Below, piece by piece: positions 1-8,754 of a stretch of 64,000 bases of DNA; the first letter of the stretch is position 1, and each line of letters opens with the position of its first letter. The notes below the pieces were generated by a model that did no database searches, was not told where the DNA came from, and was given only the letters and a program-made list of their open reading frames with translations. The translations under genes and the position numbers were made by a program. Source of the DNA: Microbacterium sp. LWH3-1.2 (GTDB lineage Bacteria > Actinomycetota > Actinomycetes > Actinomycetales > Microbacteriaceae); the NCBI RefSeq assembly GCF_040675855.1, contig NZ_JBEGIK010000001.1, forward strand, positions 496,001-560,000, given 5' to 3'.

Positions 1-745
1 GGGCGTCGACGGTCTGCGCGTCGGCCACGACATCCACGTCGAGGCCGGCGCGGCGGGCATCCTTCGCGGTGCGGGGACCGATCGCGGCGATGAGCGTGGT
101 CTCGGGGATCTCGGGGAACTGCTCGTGCACCTGCTGCGCGACCGAGCCGCTCGTCACCAGGATGGCGTTGATGCGGCCGGATCGAACGTCCTCGGCGATG
201 CGCTCGGTGACCGGCACGCCGACGGTGCGGTAGGCGACGACGCTGCGGACGCGATGCCCCGCCTCGGTGAGCATGCGGGTGAGGACCGGCTTCGCGATCT
301 CACTGCGCAGGGTGAGGATGTCGCGGGGCTCGGGCTCGAGGGCGATGAGCTGCTCGGCCATGCCGGCCGCGGAGTTGTCGCGCTCGGGCACGAGGTCGAC
401 GCGATAGCCGACGGCGAGCAGCGCCGCCGCCGTCGTCTCACCCACGGCGGCGACCTTCGTCGTCGCCGGGACGACCGCGCGATATGCGTAGAGGACGTCG
501 ACCGTCGTCGCGCTCGTGACCGTCAGCCACTCGAACCTGCCGGCGGCGAGGTCGGCGAGTGCCTGGTCGAGGGACGCCTGGTCGTTCGTCGGGGCGAAGT
601 TGATGAGCGGCGCGATCACGGGGATCGCGCCCTGGCGGCGCAGGGTCGCGGCGACGCCGTCGCCCCAGGGTCCGCCGCGCGGCACGAGGACGCGCCAGCC
701 GGTCAGTGGCTTGACGGACTGGTGCTGTGCTGCGGCGGTGTTCAT
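1..745 (-). CDS. hemD: Uroporphyrinogen-III synthase (3' end beyond window)
   Basis: Cytosolic heme and siroheme pathway enzyme that inverts ring D and closes hydroxymethylbilane to uroporphyrinogen III. The protein starts MNTAAAQHQSVKPLTGWRVL and shows the family's N-terminal pattern, in which RVLVPRG is followed by a strand with APLINFAP. Mid-protein segments WLTVTSATTVDVL and AVGETTAAAL and the later INAILVTSGSVAQQ stretch match the two alternating alpha/beta lobes. No stop codon is reached before base 1, so about 248 codons are visible and only a short C-terminal part is missing. The ATG at 745 has a weak upstream GAGAG. hemG at 2112-3602 on the same strand fits a heme neighbourhood. Confidence 0.85.
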   Translation of the reverse strand, partial: MNTAAAQHQSVKPLTGWRVLVPRGGPWGDGVAATLRRQGAIPVIAPLINFAPTNDQASLDQALADLAAGRFEWLTVTSATTVDVLYAYRAVVPATTKVAAVGETTAAALLAVGYRVDLVPERDNSAAGMAEQLIALEPEPRDILTLRSEIAKPVLTRMLTEAGHRVRSVVAYRTVGVPVTERIAEDVRSGRINAILVTSGSVAQQVHEQFPEIPETTLIAAIGPRTAKDARRAGLDVDVVADAQTVDA

Positions 746-927
746 AGGGGTCGACTCTCGATGATGCTCAGTCGGCCGCCCAAGAAGCTCGAGACAGCCG
801 ATGCGCGATTCGAATCGGGTTCGCGCGATCGGCAGCTAACGCACCATTGCACTGCCTTGCCTCCCGAGCATACCCCCGATCGCTGATGGCGCGACCTCGG
901 CGACCGCGGGACGCGAGAGGGGCCGGA

Positions 928-1227
928 TCAGCGCGTATAGAGGCGCACGAAGCCCCAGACCGCAGCGCCGACGGCCGCGGCGCCCGCGATCACGGCCACC
1001 GCGGTGAGGGCGGGATTGCGGCGATTGAACGCCCGGGCGCGTTCGATGTTCACGTCGAGCGCCCGCTCGACCCGGCGCGGGACGTTCGCCTTCGCCTCGA
1101 TGGCGGCGAGCGCCGCCTTCAGCTCGGTCCTCGCCTGCTCGACGGGATCGGTGATCCCGAGCGGCACGGCGGTGCGGGGCAGCGCGACGGAGTTCTTCGA
1201 CAGCGGAACGGGCGCGTCAGAGCTCAT
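928..1227 (-). CDS. DUF3618 family small membrane-anchored protein
   Basis: A 99-residue protein with a soluble N-terminal half and one C-terminal membrane segment (about residues 72-93, ALTAVAVIAGAAAVGAAVWG) followed by a short RLYTR tail. The central VEQARTELKAALAAIEAK helix is the recognisable part of DUF3618, a family found in actinobacteria next to holin-like membrane proteins. Its start overlaps the end of the upstream holin-like gene by 11 bases, so the two are very probably co-transcribed and translationally coupled. The exact function is unknown; an envelope-stress or membrane-associated role is inference from the neighbours. Confidence 0.75.
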   Translation of the reverse strand: MSSDAPVPLSKNSVALPRTAVPLGITDPVEQARTELKAALAAIEAKANVPRRVERALDVNIERARAFNRRNPALTAVAVIAGAAAVGAAVWGFVRLYTR

Positions 1228-1618
1228 CGCGCACCTCCTTCACGTCCAGGGCGATCGATTGGACCGGGTTGCGGCGTTCGCCGATCCGGCGAAAGTAGAG
1301 CACGCCGATGACCCCGAAGACCGCGGTGACGATCAGCATCGCGAAGAACACGACGAGCGCCGACAGCCACACCGGCCACCACGACGACAGCCCCGCGATG
1401 ACGAATGTGCCGAAGACGGGCACCGACCAGAACAGCACGAACAGCGCGGCGAACACCCAGAGCGCTCCCCATCCGCCGTCCTTCGCGGTCTTGGCGAGCC
1501 AGGCCTTCGCAGCATCGATCTCCGCGATGACGAGGTTGCGGATCAGCTCCGGGATCTCACCGAGCAGGGTGAGCAGGCTGTCGTCCGCGCGGTCACGGAA
1601 GCCGCGGGGGGTGGTCAT
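1217..1618 (-). CDS. Holin-like (superfamily III, DUF1469-type) membrane protein
   Basis: A 133-residue protein with an amphipathic N-terminal helix (LLTLLGEIPELIRNLVIAEI) and two adjacent hydrophobic segments around residues 50-75 and 83-110, the usual arrangement of the actinobacterial phage-holin-family membrane proteins. These proteins are common chromosomal genes and are not by themselves evidence of a prophage. It sits in a three-gene minus-strand cluster, two bases from the YtxH-like gene and overlapping the DUF3618 gene. ATG at 1618 is taken as start; a GTG immediately upstream (1621) is an equally possible start. Confidence 0.75.
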   Translation of the reverse strand: MTTPRGFRDRADDSLLTLLGEIPELIRNLVIAEIDAAKAWLAKTAKDGGWGALWVFAALFVLFWSVPVFGTFVIAGLSSWWPVWLSALVVFFAMLIVTAVFGVIGVLYFRRIGERRNPVQSIALDVKEVRDEL

Positions 1619-1622
1619 CACG

Positions 1623-2012
1623 TCAGGCCCCGCCGCGACCGTTCTCGGAGGCGTCGTCCACGGCTTCGTCGACGGCGTCCTTCACGGCCTGCGCCGAGGT
1701 CTGCGCCGCCTTTCCGACGTCGTCGGCCGAGTCCTTCCCGACTTTGAGGGCCGCGTCGAGCTTCTGCCCGGGGGTCCCCTTCGAGCCGGCGGCCTGCGTG
1801 ACCTTCACCGCGGACTCCCAGAGCGTCGATGGCAGCGCCATCGCCTGGGACTTCGCGAAGTCCTTCACCTTGCCGACCTGCGTCTGCACGGGCTCGGTGT
1901 TCCACACCTTCAGCCACTGCGTCTTGATCTGCTCGTAGCGCTCACGACCCGCGCGCGTACCGAGCACATACCCGATCGCGAGTCCGATGACGAGTCCAGC
2001 CTTGCCCTTCAT
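1623..2012 (-). CDS. YtxH-like small membrane protein
   Basis: A 129-residue protein. Residues 1-20 form a glycine-rich membrane segment (KAGLVIGLAIGYVLGTRAGR), the signature start of YtxH-like general-stress proteins, followed by a long charged amphipathic helical region rich in Ala, Lys and Asp. It is the first gene of the three-gene cluster with the holin-like and DUF3618 genes. Upstream sequence (reverse strand) has GAGGAGACCTC before the ATG, a good ribosome-binding site. Biochemical function is not known; the family is often linked to stress response. Confidence 0.75.
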   Translation of the reverse strand: MKGKAGLVIGLAIGYVLGTRAGRERYEQIKTQWLKVWNTEPVQTQVGKVKDFAKSQAMALPSTLWESAVKVTQAAGSKGTPGQKLDAALKVGKDSADDVGKAAQTSAQAVKDAVDEAVDDASENGRGGA

Positions 2013-2111
2013 GAGGTCTCCTCACGCTCGGTGTGACCTGACGACCCTCCCAGGGTAGCCCTGTATGCCGATTCCGGCATCCACTCTTGACAGGGCGTGC
2101 AACAGGAGGGT

Positions 2112-3602
2112 TCACTCCGCCGCCGCGGCACCCCACAGCGCGCGGTGACGCAGTCGGTCCGCCTCTTCCTGCGCGTCGGCGACGACCTGCGCGAGGCCGC
2201 TCCCCGACAGCCATGCACCGACAGCGGCGAGGGCGGGCGCGCGGGCGATCGCGGCGCGGGCGGCGTCGGTGCGCTCGCGCCGGCCGAGGGCCGACGCCGG
2301 AGGCACGAGGGTGTACGCGTCACGACGCGCGCCGCCGATCCGGGCCTCGTCGAGCTCCACACCGAGGAGGACGGATGCCTCGGCCGTGGCCACGATCGCC
2401 GCATCGGCGTCGGACAGCCGCTCGGTCGCGGGAGCGATCCCGGGGGCGCCGAAGGCGACGCGCAGGACGTGGCGCCCGGCGCCCGCCTCCCGCCCGAGCC
2501 ACTCCCAGCGCGCGGTCTCGTGGACGAGACCCGTGGCGCGCAGCGCGCCGGGGACGGCGTGGACGTGGGCGCCGCGCGGCGCCGTATCGAGCTCGGGGGC
2601 GTCCACCACGAGCGTCACGACCTCGCGGGCGATGCCCGCGGCGGAGACATCCGCGAACTCGGGGATGCCGAGGGCGGGTGCCAGGAGCGTGCGCGCCGCG
2701 GTCTCGTCGGTCGCGACGATCACCGCGTCGGCGTGCAGCCGGTCCGGTGCGGCGGCCGCACCCTCGGGGGCGATCGTCGCGACTTCCACCGCCCACCTCC
2801 CGTCGCTGCGGACCAGACCCGTCGCCAGCGCTCCGGTGTGGACGGCCACCTCCCGCTCGGCGAGCCTGTCGGCGAGCGCGGCCGTGAGCTGCGGCATCCC
2901 ACCGTCCAATCCCTCGATCGAGGAGGCGGCTGCGTCGACGCGCACGTCGGCGACGGCGCCGCCCAGCCACCCTGTGCGGGTGAGCGCGTTGCTGAGTCCG
3001 GGTGCCGCGATCTCGACGTCGACGTCGACGGGGTCGAGGCCGAAGCGGTCGATGGTCAGCGGCGCCACGAGGCGCTCGAGGACTCTGTCGCCCATCCGGC
3101 CGTGCACGAGACGGCCGAGACTGCGCTGAGCGCCGATCGTGAGCGGCGGGCGGAGGCGGTCGACGTACGCGCGCCATGCGCCGCCCCAGCCGATGACCCG
3201 GCGGACGCTCTCGTCCCACGGATTGGCCGGGATGCCGAGCACCTGCTCGGCGGGCAGCGGCGCAGCGGCGCCCTTCGGGAGGCCAGCGATCCATTCGCGC
3301 TCGTCGCGCGGGCGCACGATCGCAGCGTCCGGCAGCACCTCGTCCACGAGTGCGCGCACCGCGCCTCCCCTCGTGGACCAGCAGGTGACGCCCGTCTCGA
3401 GGTCGAGTCCTGCGATGCGGACGGACCCGATGGTGCCGCCGAGGCGATCGGATGCCTCCACGAGCGTCACCGCCATACCGACCTTGGCGCACTCCCAGGC
3501 CGCGACGAGTCCGGCGATGCCGCCGCCGATCACGACCACCCGCGTCTGGCGGACGTGGTCGACGAGTTCGTGGAACGGTTCGGCGTCGGTCACGGCATCC
3601 AT
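2112..3602 (-). CDS. hemG: Protoporphyrinogen/coproporphyrinogen III oxidase
   Basis: FAD-dependent six-electron oxidase of heme synthesis; in actinobacteria the enzyme normally oxidises coproporphyrinogen III in the coproporphyrin-dependent branch. The 496-residue protein begins MDAVTDAEPFHELVDHVRQ and carries the dinucleotide-binding GGGIAGL at residues 26-32, with an acidic strand end (VTLVEASDRLGG) that binds the adenosine ribose. The C-terminal FAD motif around SGSGLAQVVADA is also present. Length is typical. The reading frame is open for another 200 codons upstream, but that part has no family similarity and overlaps the divergent DNA-repair gene, so ATG 3602 is chosen. The gene lies near hemD but is separated from it by three small genes. 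It is often annotated hemY as well. Confidence 0.85.
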   Translation of the reverse strand: MDAVTDAEPFHELVDHVRQTRVVVIGGGIAGLVAAWECAKVGMAVTLVEASDRLGGTIGSVRIAGLDLETGVTCWSTRGGAVRALVDEVLPDAAIVRPRDEREWIAGLPKGAAAPLPAEQVLGIPANPWDESVRRVIGWGGAWRAYVDRLRPPLTIGAQRSLGRLVHGRMGDRVLERLVAPLTIDRFGLDPVDVDVEIAAPGLSNALTRTGWLGGAVADVRVDAAASSIEGLDGGMPQLTAALADRLAEREVAVHTGALATGLVRSDGRWAVEVATIAPEGAAAAPDRLHADAVIVATDETAARTLLAPALGIPEFADVSAAGIAREVVTLVVDAPELDTAPRGAHVHAVPGALRATGLVHETARWEWLGREAGAGRHVLRVAFGAPGIAPATERLSDADAAIVATAEASVLLGVELDEARIGGARRDAYTLVPPASALGRRERTDAARAAIARAPALAAVGAWLSGSGLAQVVADAQEEADRLRHRALWGAAAAE

Positions 3603-3654
3603 CCTCCCATCCGCGAACTGTGCCGGCCGGGGCGGCCGGTGGGAGACTGGGCGC

Positions 3655-4221
3655 ATGAGCCTCCACATCACGGGCGACGACGCGGCCGATCGCCTGCTGA
3701 CCGATGACCCGCTCGCCCTGCTGATCGGCATGCTCCTCGACCAGCAGGTCGCCATGGAGACGGCCTTCGCAGGGCCGCTGAAGATCTCGGAGCGGGCGGG
3801 GACGCTCGATGCCGCGGCCATCGCGAGCTTCGATCCCGAGGCGTTCACCGAGCTCTTCAAGGCCACTCCCGCCGTGCATCGCTTCCCCGGGTCGATGGCG
3901 GCGCGCGTGCAGGCGCTGTGCGCAGCGATCGAGCAGGACTGGGGCGGTGACGCGTCGGCGATCTGGACGCGCGATGAGCCCGACGGGGCGACCGTGCTGA
4001 ACCGCCTCAAGGCGCTGCCGGGCTTCGGCGAGCAGAAGGCGAAGATCTTCCTGGCCCTCCTGGGCAAGCAGTACGGCTTCACCGGCGCCGGCTGGCGCGA
4101 GGCGGCAGGCTCGTACGGCGACGAGGGGTCGTTCCGCAGCGTCGCCGACATCGTCTCGCCGGAGTCGCTGACGAAGGTGCGCGAGCACAAGCGGGCGATG
4201 AAGGCCGCGGCCAAGGGCTGA
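3655..4221 (+). CDS. HhH-GPD-type base excision DNA repair protein
   Basis: Predicted DNA glycosylase-like protein of 188 residues. The N-terminal part (LLIGMLLDQQVAMETAF) and the helix-hairpin-helix region LKALPGFGEQKAKIFLALLG near residues 118-137 match the short actinobacterial HhH-GPD family. That family lacks the iron-sulfur cluster loop of endonuclease III. Actual base specificity is unknown. It diverges from hemG with 52 bases between the starts and is followed 14 bases later by the DUF1801 gene in the same direction. Confidence 0.8.
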   Translation: MSLHITGDDAADRLLTDDPLALLIGMLLDQQVAMETAFAGPLKISERAGTLDAAAIASFDPEAFTELFKATPAVHRFPGSMAARVQALCAAIEQDWGGDASAIWTRDEPDGATVLNRLKALPGFGEQKAKIFLALLGKQYGFTGAGWREAAGSYGDEGSFRSVADIVSPESLTKVREHKRAMKAAAKG

Positions 4222-4235
4222 CGCGGAGGCGGGCG

Positions 4236-4658
4236 GTGAAGAAGACCGGAGGCGACGTCGACGAGTTCGTCGCTGGGGTGCGGCCGGCGAAGCGCCAGCG
4301 CGATGCCGTCGCGATGATCGACCTCCTGCGCGACGTCACGGGTCGCGAACCCGAGCTCTGGGGCACGATCATCGGCTTCGGATCATGCCATTACCGCTCC
4401 GCGGCCGGCAGCGAGGGCGACGCCCCGATCGCGGCGTTCTCCCCGCGGCGCGAGTCCACCACGGTGTACACGCTGCGCACCGCCGCGCACGGCGAGCGCC
4501 TCGCAAGACTCGGACCCCACGCGACGGGCGTGAGCTGCCTGTACCTCAAGGACCTGGACCAGGTCGACGCCGGGGTGCTCCGCGAGATCCTCGCCGAGGA
4601 CTACCGCCGCGTGCTGGCCGGCGAGACCGGCGACACGACGTACACCGTCACGGACTGA
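4236..4658 (+). CDS. DUF1801 domain-containing protein
   Basis: A 140-residue cytosolic protein with a GTG start. It has the DUF1801 fold pattern: an N-terminal helix (VDEFVAGVRPAKRQRDAVAM), the conserved WGTIIGFGSCHY strand-turn region at about residues 44-55, then the AAFSPRRESTTVYT strand and the LYLKDLDQVDAGVLREIL end. The family is related to the iron-chaperone-like YdhG fold, but no biochemical role can be assigned. It follows the HhH-GPD gene closely and ends 54 bases before the SARP-type regulator. Confidence 0.8.
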   Translation: MKKTGGDVDEFVAGVRPAKRQRDAVAMIDLLRDVTGREPELWGTIIGFGSCHYRSAAGSEGDAPIAAFSPRRESTTVYTLRTAAHGERLARLGPHATGVSCLYLKDLDQVDAGVLREILAEDYRRVLAGETGDTTYTVTD

Positions 4659-4711
4659 CCGCTCGAACGGCCTCCCCGGCCATCCGGGTCGCGAGTCCTA
4701 AGGTGGACGAC

Positions 4712-7702
4712 GTGCGGCTGAGGTTCTTCGGAGGGCTCGACGCGGAGGCGGACGGCGCTCCGCTGGAGATCCGCGGGCGCGGCCAGGGGGCCCTGCTCTT
4801 CCGCCTCGCGCTCGACGCCGGCACGACGGTTGCGTATCGCTCGCTCGCCGAGGACGTCTGGCCCGACGACCTTCCCGAAGATCCCCGCGCTTCGCTGCAA
4901 TCCCTCGCCTCGCGCCTGCGCCGCGGTCTGCCCGCGGGAACGCTCGAGGCCGTGCCCGGCGGGTACCGGCTCGCCATCCCGCGCGACGACGTCGACCTCG
5001 CGAAGTTCCAAGACCTCGTGGCTCGTGCTCGGCGCACGGTCGATCCCGCCGCGGCGGCGAGCGACGCGCGCGCGGCTCTGGACCTCTGGCGCGGCGACCC
5101 CTGGACTCCGGGCGACGGCTTCGACTGGGTCGTGCGCGACCTTCTCGAGGATCGCGCCCACGCCGAGCGCATCCTCGCGGCGGCCGGGACGGATGCTGCG
5201 CCGCCTCCGGGAGACGCAGGCGGAGGCTCCCCGACGCCGGCGCCGGAGGCAGCCGTGCCCGCGGCGCTGACCCCGCTGATCGGTCGGCAGCGCGAGCTGG
5301 AGCTCATCGACGACCAGCTCCGTGAGGAGCGGCTCGTGACCCTGATCGGTCCCGGTGGAGCGGGCAAGACGACCCTCGCGTTCGAGACCGCCCGGCGCCA
5401 GCCAGGTTCGATCGTCGTCGAGCTCGCGCCGGCGGCACCGAGCGAGGTGTGGGCGGCCGTCGCGGGAGCCGTGGGGCGCAGCATCCGAGTCGGCGAACTC
5501 GTCTCGACGACGGCGCGCGACCGCGTCGCGGAGGCCCTGGCCGGACGCACCGTGCTCATCGTGCTCGACAACTGCGAGCACGTCTCGGCGGAGGCCGCGG
5601 CGGTCGCCATCGACGTGCTGCGCAGCGCTCCCGGCTCGCGGATCCTCGCGACCAGCCGCGAACCGCTGGGACTCGCGGGTGAGGCGTTCGTCGACCTCGG
5701 CCCCCTCCCCGACCGGGATGCCCGCGAACTGTTCTCCCGCCGCGTGCGCGCCGCGCGCGGCTCTGCGCCGACGCCCGACGAGGATTCCGCCGTCGAGCGC
5801 ATCGTGACCCGCCTCGACGGCCTGCCGCTGGCACTCGAGCTCGCGGCGGCGAAATCGCGGACGCTCACGATCGCCGAGATCGACAGCGGTCTCGACGACC
5901 GCTTCGCGCTGCTGGCGAGGGGTCCGAAGGCGATCGAGGCGAGGCACCAGACGCTCCGGGCGCTCATCGACTGGAGCTGGGAGACGCTCACGGATGCCGA
6001 GCGCACCGCCCTGCGCGCCGCTGCGGTCTTCCCCGACGGCGTGGACGTGCGCGATGTGGCGGCGATCGGCGACGCCTTCGACGTGGATGCCGCTGCCTTC
6101 GACGGACTCGTCGACAAGTCGTTGCTGCGCCGGTCGGAACGGCGACTGCGGATGCTCGAGACCGTGCGGGAGTACGGCATCGACCGCCTGCGGACCGAGG
6201 GCCGCGAAGCCGAGTTCCGCGCGGTGCAGGCACGGGCGATGGCCGGGCTGGCCGCGCGCGAGGATGCGCGCCTGCGCGGACCCGAGGTGCGCGAAGCGCT
6301 CGCGTGGTTCGACGCCGACGAAGAGAACCTGGGCGCGGCGCTGCGCGCCTGCGCCGAACGGCCCGGGCTGGAGGACGTGGGCGTACGCCTCGTGCGCGCG
6401 TGTCTGTGGACGTGGCTGATGCGCGAGCGCTTCGAGGAGCTGCAGTCCGGCGTGATGCGGTTCGGCGAGGCCGCCGCGAGCCTCGACTCGGAAGCCGCCG
6501 TGGTGGTGCGCGCGATCGCTCTGCTCGGCACCGCATTCGCAGTGGAGATCGAGGACGCGGTCGAGGGTCCCGCGCGGCTCGACGCGGCGGCCGCACCGGC
6601 CGAGGCCGACGCCTCCGCGGCGGCGAGCACCGACGTGCGGCCCGGCGAGCCGACGGCCCGAGGCATGGCCCGCTTCGAGCGTGAGGTGCCGGCCGTGATC
6701 GAGGCCGCCGCCGCGCACCGCAGCGAGCTCTCGACAGCCCTCGGGCCGCTGTTGCGGGCCATCCTCGTCGCCGCGCGGGACCACCGTCCTGGCGCTCCGT
6801 GGTCTCGGAACGTCGTCATCGGCGACGAAGGAATCGAGGACGCCCCCGCCTGGACACGCGCCCTGATCAGCATGCTCCGATCGGCGATCGCGCAGAACCG
6901 CGGCGACAACCAGACCCTGGGCGTCGAGAGCGAGAAGGCGGTGTCGATGTTCCGCGAGCTCGGCGACGTCTGGGGCAGCGCGTTCGCGAGCCAGATGCGG
7001 TCGGAGTGGCTTCAGTTGGCGGGTCGGCTCGAGGAGGCGCTCGCCGTCGCCGACGCGTCGTCGGCCGGCCTCCTCGGCCTCACGTCGGTCACCGACCTCG
7101 TACAGCAGCGGTCGCAGAGCATCGGCCTGCTGCTGCGGCTCGGCCGTCTCGACGAGGCACGGGCGCGACTGCGCGAATCGCAGGAGCTCGCGCGGGCGAA
7201 GGACTCGCCGCGTGCGATCGCGCAGACCGACATGGACGCGGCCGCCATCGAGATCGCCGTCGGCGACGGGGCGGCTGCTCTGCGCCACCTCGATATCGTC
7301 GCGGCGGAGATGCTGCCCTCGTTCCCGGATCAGTTGATCGCCTGGTCGCGATCGCGCCGTGCGCAGGCCCTCCTCCTGGTAGGCCGGTCTGATGGGGCGC
7401 ACGCCGCCCTCGCCGAGGCGCTCCTGGCTGCTGCTCGCAGCGGCGACCATCCCATCGTCGCGGACGTCGCGGTCTCGATCGCCGGCTGGCTGGCGACGAC
7501 AGGACGGGATACCGACGCCCGCCGCGCGCTCGTCGCCGCGGCGCGGTTGCGCGGCGGCGTGGACGCGTCCGACCCATTCCTGCGCGTGATGCGCGAGCGG
7601 CTCGGGAACGACGTGCTGCTGCCGGATGCCACAGCGCCGACCGCGCGGGCTGAATCGGGCGGCGACGATGACATCGCCGCTCTCATCGCGCTCCTCGGCT
7701 GA
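4712..7702 (+). CDS. AfsR/SARP-type regulator with STAND ATPase and TPR-like region
   Basis: A 996-residue multidomain transcription regulator. Residues 1-90 form an OmpR-like winged helix (VRLRFFGGLDAEADG, then LAEDVWPDD and SLQSLASRLRR). A shortened bacterial transcriptional activation region (DLAKFQDLVARARR, AALDLWRGDPW) follows. The NB-ARC-like ATPase starts near residue 190 (TPLIGRQRELELI), with Walker A GPGGAGKT near residue 212, Walker B-like TVLIVLDNCEHV and the LDGLPLALELAAA motif. The C-terminal 450 residues are helical and TPR-like. AAGGTGGAC forms a ribosome-binding site for the GTG at 4712; an in-frame GTG at 4703 is less likely. It converges on a DrrAB-type exporter, whose upstream region carries heptamer repeats fitting a SARP site. 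Regulation of that exporter is inference. Confidence 0.85.
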   Translation: MRLRFFGGLDAEADGAPLEIRGRGQGALLFRLALDAGTTVAYRSLAEDVWPDDLPEDPRASLQSLASRLRRGLPAGTLEAVPGGYRLAIPRDDVDLAKFQDLVARARRTVDPAAAASDARAALDLWRGDPWTPGDGFDWVVRDLLEDRAHAERILAAAGTDAAPPPGDAGGGSPTPAPEAAVPAALTPLIGRQRELELIDDQLREERLVTLIGPGGAGKTTLAFETARRQPGSIVVELAPAAPSEVWAAVAGAVGRSIRVGELVSTTARDRVAEALAGRTVLIVLDNCEHVSAEAAAVAIDVLRSAPGSRILATSREPLGLAGEAFVDLGPLPDRDARELFSRRVRAARGSAPTPDEDSAVERIVTRLDGLPLALELAAAKSRTLTIAEIDSGLDDRFALLARGPKAIEARHQTLRALIDWSWETLTDAERTALRAAAVFPDGVDVRDVAAIGDAFDVDAAAFDGLVDKSLLRRSERRLRMLETVREYGIDRLRTEGREAEFRAVQARAMAGLAAREDARLRGPEVREALAWFDADEENLGAALRACAERPGLEDVGVRLVRACLWTWLMRERFEELQSGVMRFGEAAASLDSEAAVVVRAIALLGTAFAVEIEDAVEGPARLDAAAAPAEADASAAASTDVRPGEPTARGMARFEREVPAVIEAAAAHRSELSTALGPLLRAILVAARDHRPGAPWSRNVVIGDEGIEDAPAWTRALISMLRSAIAQNRGDNQTLGVESEKAVSMFRELGDVWGSAFASQMRSEWLQLAGRLEEALAVADASSAGLLGLTSVTDLVQQRSQSIGLLLRLGRLDEARARLRESQELARAKDSPRAIAQTDMDAAAIEIAVGDGAAALRHLDIVAAEMLPSFPDQLIAWSRSRRAQALLLVGRSDGAHAALAEALLAAARSGDHPIVADVAVSIAGWLATTGRDTDARRALVAAARLRGGVDASDPFLRVMRERLGNDVLLPDATAPTARAESGGDDDIAALIALLG

Positions 7703-7782
7703 CGCCGACCAGTCCCGCGGACGCAGTGACGCCGGCCCGGGCATCCGTTGAGAGCACATGAAGCGCGCGGCCGACCGTTGCA

Positions 7783-7878
7783 GGGGCCGGCGCTGATCTC
7801 GTAGCCCGTGCTGCCGACGACCGCGCCCTGCTCGTCGCGCTCCAGCCACAGCCGGAGGGCCGGGGCGGCTTCCGCCAC
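7783..7878 (-). pseudogene. Possible GNAT-acetyltransferase remnant
   Basis: A minus-strand stretch reads APALRLWLERDEQGAVVGST followed by GYEISAGP, which has the look of the beta-strand and VVGSTGYE turn of a GNAT acetyltransferase. It is embedded in 230 bases (7703-7932) that hold no complete gene, between the regulator and the exporter permease. The frame continues without further family similarity and runs antisense into the regulator gene. This is a weak call; it may be chance. Confidence 0.3.
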
Positions 7879-7932
7879 CCGGGCCCGTCAGCAGACCTCG
7901 GCCCGACGTCAACCGCGGGCCGCAGCATCCAC

Positions 7933-8754
7933 TCACGCCTTCCGCATGTACGCCCGCACCGTGAGGGGTGCGAACACCGCCACGATCACGGCCGCGCCCA
8001 GCAGTGCGGTGAGGACGTCGGCGGTCACCGTGCCGTCGTTGACGAGCGCGCGTACGGCGGTCACCAGGTGCGAGACGGGGTTCATCTCGACGAACCACTG
8101 CAGCCAGTCGGGCATGGTGTCGGCGGGGACGAACGCGTTCGAGAGGAACGTCAGCGGGAACAGGATGAGCATCGAGATTCCCTGCACGCTCGAGGCGGTG
8201 CGCGCGATGACGCCGAAGAAGGCGAAGATCCAGCTCATCGCCCACGAGCAGGCGATCACGAGGAGTCCGGCCGCGACGACCCCCGCGAGCCCGCCGCCTG
8301 GGCGGAAGCCCATGATGAAGCCCATCGTGAAGGTGAGCGTCGCCGCGATCGTGTAGCGCAGGGTGTCGGCCAGCAGTGCGCCCGACAACGGCGCGATGCG
8401 TGCGATCGGGAGCGAGCGGAAGCGGTCGAACACGCCCTTGTCCATGTCTTCGCGCAGCTGCACTCCGGTGACGACGGAGGTCGTGATCACGGTCTGCACG
8501 AGGATGCCCGGGATGATGATCGGCAGATAGTTCTGCACGTCGCCGGCGATCGCGCCGCCGAAGATGTACGTGAACATCAGCGTGAAGATGATCGGCTGCA
8601 CGGTCACGTCGATGAGCTGCTCAGGGGTGCGGCGGATCTTCAGGATGCCGCGCCACGCCATGGTGAGCGTGTTGCGCACGGTCAGGCCGAGCGTCGAGCG
8701 GTTCGAGAGGTCGCGATCGGCGACCGGGATGATGGGGGTCGCGATGGCGGTCAT
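7933..8754 (-). CDS. DrrB-type ABC-2 exporter permease
   Basis: Integral membrane subunit (273 residues) of an ABC-2 exporter of the daunorubicin-resistance type. Six hydrophobic segments are visible, the first around residues 52-72 (VQPIIFTLMFTYIFGGAI). The ABC-2 family pattern RSLPIARIAPLSGALLADTL between the second and third segments is present, as is a C-terminal pair of membrane helices. Its ATG overlaps the stop codon of the ATPase gene by four bases (ATGA), so the two subunits are translationally coupled. The transported compound is unknown; lipids, antibiotics or other amphiphiles are typical for the family. Confidence 0.88.
   Translation of the reverse strand: MTAIATPIIPVADRDLSNRSTLGLTVRNTLTMAWRGILKIRRTPEQLIDVTVQPIIFTLMFTYIFGGAIAGDVQNYLPIIIPGILVQTVITTSVVTGVQLREDMDKGVFDRFRSLPIARIAPLSGALLADTLRYTIAATLTFTMGFIMGFRPGGGLAGVVAAGLLVIACSWAMSWIFAFFGVIARTASSVQGISMLILFPLTFLSNAFVPADTMPDWLQWFVEMNPVSHLVTAVRALVNDGTVTADVLTALLGAAVIVAVFAPLTVRAYMRKA

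Noticed and set aside
928..1618. Prophage signal from the holin-family protein
   Set aside because: Chromosomal holin-superfamily III proteins with DUF3618 and YtxH-like partners are ordinary in actinobacteria; no other phage gene is nearby.
4601..8245. 1214-codon minus-strand open frame antisense to the SARP-like regulator
   Set aside because: It is a typical high-GC antisense shadow, rich in Arg and Gly and without domains, whereas the plus strand encodes a complete domain set.
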